A stretch of 38,970 bases of DNA from Dehalococcoidia bacterium (GTDB lineage: Bacteria; Chloroflexota; Dehalococcoidia; GIF9; AB-539-J10), in NCBI GenBank assembly GCA_021162545.1, contig JAGGYM010000036.1:1-38970 (forward strand), given 5' to 3'. Below the pieces are notes generated by a model. That model saw only the letters and a program-made list of their open reading frames with translations, made no database searches and had not been told where the DNA came from. Shown in pieces: positions 33,710 to 38,970 of this stretch. The translations under genes were made by a program, and so were the position numbers. Within the stretch, counting starts at the first letter, position 1, and every line of letters starts with the position of its first letter.

Positions 33710-34306
33710 ATGGCTAAAAAACAATTGAAGATATGGCTCTCAAGGGCAAGTTTATGCCTGCTGGCCTGCGCCCTTGTCGCGGGCATGGCAGGCTGCGGCA
33801 ACTCTCCCTCACCAACGCCCACTCCCTCTCCTTCCCCAACCCCTTCACCACTGCCGGCTCAGTCCCCGGAGGAGCTGGGGCTGGCAGCCCAGGATATAGC
33901 AGCGCCGGCCTTCACCCTGCCCACCCTGGAAGGAGGAGAAATCACGCTGTCGGACCTTAAGGGAACGCCGGTGGTGCTCAACTTCTGGGCCATCCGCTGC
34001 CCACCCTGCAAGAGGGAATTACCCTATCTCAACGCCGCAGCCAGCAAATATGAAGGACAGGTACCCTTCATCCTCATCAACACGGAGGACAGCGCGGGCA
34101 AGGTGCAGGACTTCTTCAGCGACACCACACTGAACTTCACCGTGGCCATAGACGAGAACTGGCGCATAACTTCGGGTTACCAGACAGGGTATATCCCCAA
34201 CACCTTCCTCATCGACGCGGATGGCATCGTTCGCTACCTGAAGTTGGGAGAATTTGCCAGCGAGGAGCAGGTGCTGGCAAGCGTAAACCTGCTGCTGAAC
34301 AGCTAA
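33710..34306 (+). CDS. TlpA/ResA-like thioredoxin-fold lipoprotein
   Basis: A 198-residue exported protein with a signal peptide and lipobox MAG-C29, a serine/proline/threonine-rich linker (~31-50), then a TlpA-type thioredoxin domain with redox pair C97-P-P-C100 (FWAIRCPPCKREL) and cis-proline in GYIPNTFLID. It should be the outer-face partner of CcdA. ATG at 33710 is preceded by AAGGGAG. Confidence 0.93.
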   Translation: MAKKQLKIWLSRASLCLLACALVAGMAGCGNSPSPTPTPSPSPTPSPLPAQSPEELGLAAQDIAAPAFTLPTLEGGEITLSDLKGTPVVLNFWAIRCPPCKRELPYLNAAASKYEGQVPFILINTEDSAGKVQDFFSDTTLNFTVAIDENWRITSGYQTGYIPNTFLIDADGIVRYLKLGEFASEEQVLASVNLLLNS

Positions 34307-34328
34307 GCGAAAGGGGAAAGGAGTGCAA

Positions 34329-35267
34329 ATGCTGAAGGCAATAGTCACCGGGGGCGCCGGCTTCATCGGCTCACACATAGCCAGGGAGCTGGCGGAGAGG
34401 GGTTATGACGTCGTGATTCTGGACAACCTCTCCACGGGAAAGAGAGAAAACATCGAGCCGCTGCTCGGTAGGGATTATGTCAACTTCGTCCAAGGCAGCG
34501 TTACCGACCTGCCGTTGCTGCAGGAGCTTTTCACTGGCACCAGCTACGTCTTTCACCAGGCGGCCATCCCCAGCGTGCCGCGCAGCATAAAGGACCCGCT
34601 CTCATCCCACGAAGCCAACATCACCGGCACGCTCAACGTGCTCCTGGCCGCGAGGGACAGCGGCGTCAAGAAGGTGGTTTACGCCTCGTCCTCCTCGGTC
34701 TATGGCGACACGCCAACCCTCCCCAAGCGCGAGGATATGACTCCCAGCCCTCTCTCCCCCTACGCCGTGACCAAGCTTGCCGGAGAACATTATTGCCGCG
34801 TCTTCCAGGAGGTGTACGGGCTGCCCACCTCCTGCCTGAGGTATTTCAACGTCTACGGACCGAGGCAGGACCCCGGTTCCCAATACGCCGCGGTGATTCC
34901 CCTCTTCATCCAGAAGGCCTCCCGGGGCGAGCCGCCCGTCATCTTCGGCGACGGCGAGCAGAGCAGGGACTTCACCTTCGTCAGGGACGTGGTGGAAGCC
35001 AACATACTGGCGGCTGAAAGCGATGCCTGCGGCGCGTTCAACGTCGGCAGGGGCGAGAGAACTACGATAAACGGGCTGGCCGAGCTCATCATCGAGCTTA
35101 CCGGAAGCAAGGTAAAGGCGGTTCACGAGAACCCGAGAGCCGGAGATATAAAGCACAGCCTGGCAGATATTTCCAGAGCCACTGGTTTCGGCTATGCGCC
35201 GAAGTACAAGCTGGAGGCAGGACTGAAGGAGACCATCAGCGCACTGCACGAAGAGCAAGACAAATAG
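34329..35267 (+). CDS. NAD-dependent nucleotide-sugar epimerase (UDP-GlcNAc 4-epimerase type)
   Basis: A 312-residue extended short-chain dehydrogenase. It has the NAD motif TGGAGFIGSHI, the SSSSVYGD catalytic serine segment and YAVTK (Y-x-x-x-K). The motif FNVYGPRQDPGSQYAAVIPLF and the SIKDPLSSHEANITGT segment resemble WbpP/TviC-type UDP-N-acetylglucosamine 4-epimerases, making UDP-GalNAc. ATG at 34329 has AAGGAG at good spacing; GTG at 34323 is less likely. It starts 22 nt after tlpA. A dehydrogenase and a 2-epimerase lie further downstream. Confidence 0.87.
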   Translation: MLKAIVTGGAGFIGSHIARELAERGYDVVILDNLSTGKRENIEPLLGRDYVNFVQGSVTDLPLLQELFTGTSYVFHQAAIPSVPRSIKDPLSSHEANITGTLNVLLAARDSGVKKVVYASSSSVYGDTPTLPKREDMTPSPLSPYAVTKLAGEHYCRVFQEVYGLPTSCLRYFNVYGPRQDPGSQYAAVIPLFIQKASRGEPPVIFGDGEQSRDFTFVRDVVEANILAAESDACGAFNVGRGERTTINGLAELIIELTGSKVKAVHENPRAGDIKHSLADISRATGFGYAPKYKLEAGLKETISALHEEQDK

Positions 35268-35447
35268 CTTTGTGCCGTCAGAATGTACTTTCGAATCGTG
35301 TTACGGGCCACACAGGTTGACCGCGTTATTTCTCGGATGCCACGACCTGCCTGCCATTGCCTTGCTACTATTGCCCCTATCCTGTCCTAACAATGGGGTC
35401 CACCATATTCCCTCTCAATGAGTTCTCTGGCTTTCCTTGTGATTTTA

Positions 35448-35718
35448 TCAAGGTAATTTATAGATATCTCTTCGGTGTCCAACCAGATGAATGGTGATGA
35501 TGTGCTCCTCTTGATCGAAGCTGTAGATCACTCGCCAGTCCCCAACCCTCAGTTTATAAGTTCTTGAGAGAGTACCCTTAAGCGGCGAAGGGGTTATGTC
35601 GTCAAAATTCTCCGAGAGCCAGGATAACCTGTTCAAAATCCTCTTGGCGGTAGAGTTATCCAGTATCCAGAGATTCTAAGGCATCGAGTGCCTTTGGCAG
35701 AATTACCAGCCGATACAC
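35448..35718 (-). pseudogene. RelE/ParE-type toxin gene, frameshifted by a 7-bp duplication
   Basis: From a GTG at 35718 the frame reads VYRLVILPKALDALESLD and then stops. The rest of the toxin (NSTAKRILNRLSWL... to LVGHRRDIYKLP) continues in another frame to 35448. At the break, TATCCAG occurs twice in a row on the plus strand (35657-35670). Deleting one copy restores a single 87-residue RelE-type protein with the usual YKLRVGDWRVIYSF core. The GTG overlaps the antitoxin stop by 1 nt. As it stands the toxin should be inactive, although the C-terminal part could be made from a TTG at 35636. Confidence 0.85.
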
Positions 35719-35930
35719 TATTTAAGCCCCAATCTATCTTGGGCTTCTTCCAGCGATATCCCCTCCCCTCTGGCTTTCTGTTCAAAGGATTCTCGTAATG
35801 CCTCTGTCGCCTCATCACGCAACTCGAGTCTGTAATCGGGGTCGATAGTTTCGAGGATAGTCTCTCTAATCAGCTTCTTCAGATCACTGAGTGTAATATC
35901 TGTCACCTTTTTATCTGCGGTTATGCCCAT
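35718..35930 (-). CDS. antitoxin of the RelE-type module
   Basis: A 70-residue acidic, helical protein (MGITADKKVTDITLSDLKK...) directly upstream of the broken relE, its stop (TAG) sharing one base with the toxin GTG. Position and length fit a RelB-like antitoxin; I do not see a classical ribbon-helix-helix or Phd motif. ATG at 35930 has AGAGGT upstream. It appears intact although its toxin is broken. Confidence 0.7.
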   Translation of the reverse strand: MGITADKKVTDITLSDLKKLIRETILETIDPDYRLELRDEATEALRESFEQKARGEGISLEEAQDRLGLK

Positions 35931-36011
35931 TAAAGTCAACCTCTTTTTCTCAACTCAGCATCCTGAAAGTTATCAGTGCCAAGTTCAGTATATCATATTT
36001 ACATTACCGCC

Positions 36012-36281
36012 TCATCCATTGCCACCCAAGCAGCTTGAGGTGGACCCCCTATGCTCGAAGTGATAAGACCGAATACCTCTTAAGGATCCCATTAGCTCAT
36101 CATATCGGTGGGGATCTTCTGACAGCAACTTTGTCTTCTCTTTAATCTTCTGTTGCAAGGGCGGATCGAACTTCTTGTATCTTCTGTGGGCAGAGGGAGC
36201 CATGAAACCAACGAAAGCCCGGCCACTAACCTTTAGCCTTCCGAGTTCCTCTATTTTATGCCCGTTTATAGGCTTTATCAA
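36012..36281 (-). pseudogene. 3'-truncated RelE-type toxin fragment
   Basis: The frame contains a clear RelE/ParE N-terminal part (APSAHRRYKKFDPPLQQKI, SEDPHRYDELMGSLRGIRSYHFEH), then loses similarity and ends at CLGGNG. The core strands and final 'ghR..vY' element are absent in every frame. A likely original start is the ATG at 36203, without a ribosome site. A short frame just upstream on the same strand, ending DKAYKRA at ~36256, may be an antitoxin remnant. Confidence 0.65.
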
Positions 36282-36532
36282 TCAGCCCTTTTATTTCATA
36301 TACGATGCGGTTAGCATCGGGATAATAAGCCTTCTCCTGGGCAGGACTGGCTGGAGCGGAAGCGTCGGGTAGTGAGACTCATACAACCAGCCGGAAAGAG
36401 ATTGAGCAGCTTTTTGCTGTATTTGAGCGTGACATAGCGGATGCCAAGGCAGAAGCCCTTCTATTTTGCCTGTTCGTGGGTTATACTTAGCGACAGGCAG
36501 ATTGAGCATTGGCAGAAGAGAGCACTTCCCAC
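36282..36532. other. gap between toxin remnant and sugar dehydrogenase, no gene supported
   Basis: Open frames exist on both strands, including 54 plus-strand codons from 36329 to 36490 with no start codon, but none has a recognised family or ribosome site. It is probably decayed accessory DNA. Confidence 0.4.
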
Positions 36533-37975
36533 ATGAAAGATAAGCTGGATGGCGTTACCGTCTGCGTGGTGGGGCTGGGCTATGTCGGCCTGCCCCTGGC
36601 AGAGGCCTTTGCCGAACACTTCAAGGTCATCGGCTTCGACACCAACCCTGCCGTCATTGCGAGGAGCGCAACAGAGCGAAGCGACGCGGCAATCTCTCGC
36701 CCCTCGACCAACCTGGCTTTCACCTCCAACGCTGAAGATATAAGACAGGCCGACTTCGTTATCATCGCCGTTCCCACGCCGGTAACCAAATCCAGGGAGC
36801 CGGACCTCTCCTGCGTCAAGAGCGCCGCCGGGACTATCGGACAGAACATGAAGGAAGGCTCCGTCGTCATACTGGAATCCACGGTTTACCCCGGCGTCAC
36901 CGAAGAGGTAGTAAAGCCCATTCTGGAGAAGGAATCGGGCCTCAAGTGCGGCCAGGACTTCAAAGTTGCCTACTCTCCCGAAAGGATAAACCCCGGCGAT
37001 GAAGCTCATGCCATCGGCAGGATAACCAAGGTGGTCGCCGGCATGGACGAGGAAACAACAGGCCTCGTGGCTGAGCTCTATGGCAGAGTCACCGCCAGAA
37101 CTTTCAAGGCCAGAGATATAAAGACCGCCGAGGCCGCCAAGGTGATAGAAAACGTGCAGCGCGATTTGAACATCGCCCTGATGAACGAGCTTTCGCTCAT
37201 CTTCGAAAAGATGGGACTCTGCACAAAAGATGTCCTTGATGCCGCTGCCACCAAGTGGAACTTCCACAGGTATTCACCCGGCCTTGTCGGCGGGCACTGT
37301 ATCCCCGTTGACCCCTACTACCTGGTGTACAAGGCCAAAGAGCTGGGCCACCACCCGCAGGTAATCCTGGCGGGCAGGGCCACGAATGACTACATGCCCA
37401 AACACGTGGCTGAGATGACCATCAAGGCATTGAACGACGTCGGCAAGGTGATAAAAGGCTCGAAAGTTCTCATCATGGGCCTGACTTACAAGGAGAACGT
37501 GGCCGACACCAGGGAGACTCCGGTGAAGGGCATCATCAGGGAACTCAAGGAGTATGGCGTCGATATATACGGCTGCGACCCCCTGCTGGATAACATTGAG
37601 AGCGAATTCGGCATCACTCCCTATGACTTTGGGCTCCTGCCCGCCGGCTCTTTTTCTGTCATTGCGAGAGGCGAAGCCCCGCGGCAATCTGAGGAGGCGT
37701 GGTCATTGCGAGCGAAGCGTGGCAATCTGGAGAGGCATGGTCACCGCGAGGAGAAGCCGAAGCTGCGAGCCGAAGGCGTGGCAGGCAGCAACGAAGCGAT
37801 CTCAACAAGCCGTCTCGACGCGGTAATCCTGGCTGTCGCCCACGACGTCTTCAAGGAAATAACGCTGGACGATATCAAAGACATCATGAAAGGCAATCCC
37901 ATCCTGATAGACATACGCGGCTTCTTCAACCCCGCCGCAGCGGAGGAGCATGGATTTCACTACCGGAGCTTATGA
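36533..37975 (+). CDS. nucleotide-sugar 6-dehydrogenase (WbpA/TviB/WecC family) carrying repeat insertions
   Basis: Oxidises the C6 hydroxyl of a UDP-N-acetylhexosamine to the uronate, using 2 NAD. The NAD motif GLGYVGLPLAE, VPTPV, ESTVYPG, SPERINPGD and the catalytic cysteine in GGHCIPVDPYYL are intact. HHPQVILAGRATND favours the WbpA/TviB type. The start is uncertain: ATG at 36533 (480 residues) or TTG at 36509. Two segments are odd. At 36653-36696 and 37658-37803 the DNA is the genome's palindromic repeat, read in frame. The second adds about 50 basic, low-complexity residues (SVIARGEAPRQ... to SNEAISTS) within the C-terminal domain, before DAVILAVAHDVF. The frame is maintained throughout. 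Substrate could be UDP-GlcNAc, UDP-GalNAc or UDP-ManNAc. Confidence 0.87.
   Translation: MKDKLDGVTVCVVGLGYVGLPLAEAFAEHFKVIGFDTNPAVIARSATERSDAAISRPSTNLAFTSNAEDIRQADFVIIAVPTPVTKSREPDLSCVKSAAGTIGQNMKEGSVVILESTVYPGVTEEVVKPILEKESGLKCGQDFKVAYSPERINPGDEAHAIGRITKVVAGMDEETTGLVAELYGRVTARTFKARDIKTAEAAKVIENVQRDLNIALMNELSLIFEKMGLCTKDVLDAAATKWNFHRYSPGLVGGHCIPVDPYYLVYKAKELGHHPQVILAGRATNDYMPKHVAEMTIKALNDVGKVIKGSKVLIMGLTYKENVADTRETPVKGIIRELKEYGVDIYGCDPLLDNIESEFGITPYDFGLLPAGSFSVIARGEAPRQSEEAWSLRAKRGNLERHGHREEKPKLRAEGVAGSNEAISTSRLDAVILAVAHDVFKEITLDDIKDIMKGNPILIDIRGFFNPAAAEEHGFHYRSL
36653..36696 (+). repeat. palindromic repeat unit inside the sugar dehydrogenase gene (copy 1)
   Basis: Begins gtcattgcgagg, has the central gagcgaagcgacg and ends cggcaatctc, matching the intergenic copies. 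It encodes VIARSATERSDAAIS in the linker after the first Rossmann unit. The region is about normal length, so family sequence was apparently replaced rather than simply lengthened. Confidence 0.75.
37658..37803 (+). repeat. repeat cluster inside the sugar dehydrogenase gene (copies 2-4)
   Basis: Three units in a row: 37658-37690 (gtcattgcgag...ggcaatct), 37702-37730 (gtcattgcgagcgaagcgtggcaatctgg without interruption) and a degenerate one to 37803 ending gaagcgatctc. Together they encode about 48 residues with no stop codon. Confidence 0.8.
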
Positions 37976-38046
37976 ACCAGGAGAATATGGTGTTAGAATA
38001 AGATAGATATCAGAAATACAGCTTTCTAAGGGAGGTGGTTCGGTAC

Positions 38047-38162
38047 ATGCCCAGGGTAGAATTAGAGTTAAGAGTAGAACAAATAGCTAAAATGCTGGAA
38101 GCACTTAGCCCTCAGGAACTAGAGAAAGACTCTACGAAGCTTTGAAACGACGGGCTAAGTAA
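38047..38162 (+). pseudogene. frameshifted small antitoxin-like gene
   Basis: After GGGAGGT, an ATG opens 32 codons (MPRVELELRVEQIAKM...LSPQELE) to a TGA at 38143-38145. In another frame the sequence continues naturally as RERLYEALKRRAK to a TAA at 38160-38162. A one-base change near 38122 would join them into a ~40-residue antitoxin-like helix protein. No toxin follows. Confidence 0.45.
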
Positions 38163-38200
38163 CTATAGAAACCTTATTGATGGGAAGGGGCCCTTAACAG

Positions 38201-38236
38201 GCAGGTAAGCGAGAGAAGGATTTGTTACCTGCTTTT
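38201..38236 (+). terminator. probable intrinsic terminator before wecB
   Basis: GCAGGTAA and TTACCTGC form an 8-bp stem with a 16-nt loop, directly followed by TTTTAT. A second hairpin, CTGGCAA-N7-TTGCCAG, lies at 38245-38265 without a T-run. Confidence 0.5.
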
Positions 38237-38316
38237 ATGAGAGGCTGGCAAGCGGTAGTTGCCAGAGCAATAACAAAGTGGAATTTCTTCAGGACGGATG
38301 ACCGGAGACTAACGCA

Positions 38317-38970
38317 GTGAAGATAATCAGCGTTGTCGGTGCCAGGCCCAATTTCATGAAGATTGCCCCGCTGATACGGGCGATACAAAAACACAACGAA
38401 GAAGTTGCAACTACCGGCTCAAGGCACATTGACCATCTCCTCGTCCACACCGGCCAGCACTATGACTACGAGATGTCCCAGGTCTTCTTCCAGGACCTGG
38501 AAATCCCCGTGCCCGACTTCCACCTCGACGTCGGCTCGGGAACTCATGCCGAGCAGACGGGCAAGGTCATGATTGAATTCGAGAAGCTGCTTTTCCAGGA
38601 AAAGCCCGACCTCGTGGTCGTGGTAGGCGATGTCAATTCCACCATAGCGGCTGCCCTGGCAGCGGTGAAGGTCCATATCCCCACAGCTCACGTCGAGGCA
38701 GGGCTCAGGTCTTTTGACAGGGCCATGCCCGAGGAGATAAACCGGCTCCTCACCGATGTCATCTCCGATTACCTGTTCACTCCTTCCCCCGACGCGAATG
38801 AGAACCTGCTTCGAGAGGGCATCCCCAAAGAGAAGATTTTTCTGGTCGGAGACGTGATGGTGGATAGCCTGCTGTACAACAGGGCCAGGGCTGGAAAATC
38901 CGACATATTGCAAAGGTTGGGCCTGGCAGGGAGCGGCGAATCAGCAACCGCTCCCTACGCACTATTGACC
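38317..38970 (+). CDS. wecB: UDP-N-acetylglucosamine 2-epimerase (non-hydrolysing), partial
   Basis: Interconverts UDP-GlcNAc and UDP-ManNAc. The gene is cut by the window end after 218 codons (a full protein would be about 360-380). Family motifs are clear: VVGARPNFMKIAPLIRA at the N-terminus, HTGQHYD, VVVGDVNSTIAAALAA, HVEAGLRSFDRAMPEEINR and VGDVMVDSLL. The start is GTG at 38317 with GGAG 9 nt upstream. With the upstream dehydrogenase it could make UDP-ManNAcA for a surface polysaccharide. Confidence 0.93.
   Translation, partial: MKIISVVGARPNFMKIAPLIRAIQKHNEEVATTGSRHIDHLLVHTGQHYDYEMSQVFFQDLEIPVPDFHLDVGSGTHAEQTGKVMIEFEKLLFQEKPDLVVVVGDVNSTIAAALAAVKVHIPTAHVEAGLRSFDRAMPEEINRLLTDVISDYLFTPSPDANENLLREGIPKEKIFLVGDVMVDSLLYNRARAGKSDILQRLGLAGSGESATAPYALLT

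Noticed and set aside
36291-36509. 72-codon minus-strand frame before the sugar dehydrogenase
   Set aside because: Proline/arginine-rich, no family similarity or ribosome site, and overlaps another equally unsupported frame on the plus strand.

Overview
This window looks like part of an anaerobic bacterial chromosome. The likely source is Chloroflexota, probably a Dehalococcoidia-like lineage. That is inferred from the gene mixture (DUF1847, DUF1638, TIGR04076, an iron-sulfur flavoprotein, NfeD/stomatin pairs, short HisG with HisZ) and from an abundant 'gtcattgcgag...ggcaatctc' palindromic repeat; no rRNA or other taxonomic marker is present. Genes are densely packed on both strands, mostly with good Shine-Dalgarno sequences. 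No tRNA, rRNA, CRISPR array or transposase was seen.

Layout. 0-0.8 kb: a PIN toxin/AbrB antitoxin pair. 0.9-6.7 kb (minus): a compact histidine operon, hisZ-hisG-hisD-hisC-hisB, in which HisG is a tandem duplication of two catalytic modules. 7.0-10.1 kb (plus): long NfeD protease, short NfeD, stomatin-like SPFH protein and an iron-sulfur flavoprotein. 10.2-15.5 kb: housekeeping genes pyrD, rimI, hemW and lepA, then a PPC-domain protein. 15.6-18.1 kb (minus): a small membrane protein, the AzlCD branched-chain amino acid exporter, an RRM RNA-binding protein and a double zinc-ribbon protein. 18.4-25.7 kb: a methyltransferase, RNase HI, TIGR04076, small membrane proteins, a NifX-like protein, Fur plus a TDT-family transporter, and TrxB/thioredoxin/DUF1638. 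25.8-29.6 kb: a beta-CASP RNA nuclease, DUF1847, a LOG-family protein and a PH-like protein. 29.7-34.3 kb: a chagasin-like lipoprotein, a lipoprotein with five 87-residue repeats, exonuclease III, and CcdA with a TlpA-like lipoprotein. 34.3-39 kb: nucleotide-sugar genes (4-epimerase, 6-dehydrogenase, 2-epimerase) interrupted by decaying toxin-antitoxin genes.

How genes work together. HisZ and the double HisG should form the first, feedback-regulated step of histidine synthesis, with HisB, HisC and HisD acting later; hisA, hisF, hisH and hisI are not in the window. NfeD and the SPFH protein should form a membrane quality-control pair. TrxB/Trx and CcdA/TlpA are cytoplasmic and extracytoplasmic thiol-redox systems. 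The last genes should supply acetylated hexosamine and hexosaminuronate sugar nucleotides for a surface glycan.

Most notable observations: complementary loss of active-site motifs in the two HisG halves; palindromic repeats lying in frame inside the nucleotide-sugar dehydrogenase gene; a relE toxin broken by a perfect 7-bp tandem duplication; promoters so close to hisZ and fur that leaderless mRNAs are predicted; and a dyad inside the azlCD promoter spacer. I did not find a clearly new multi-gene defence or metabolic system.
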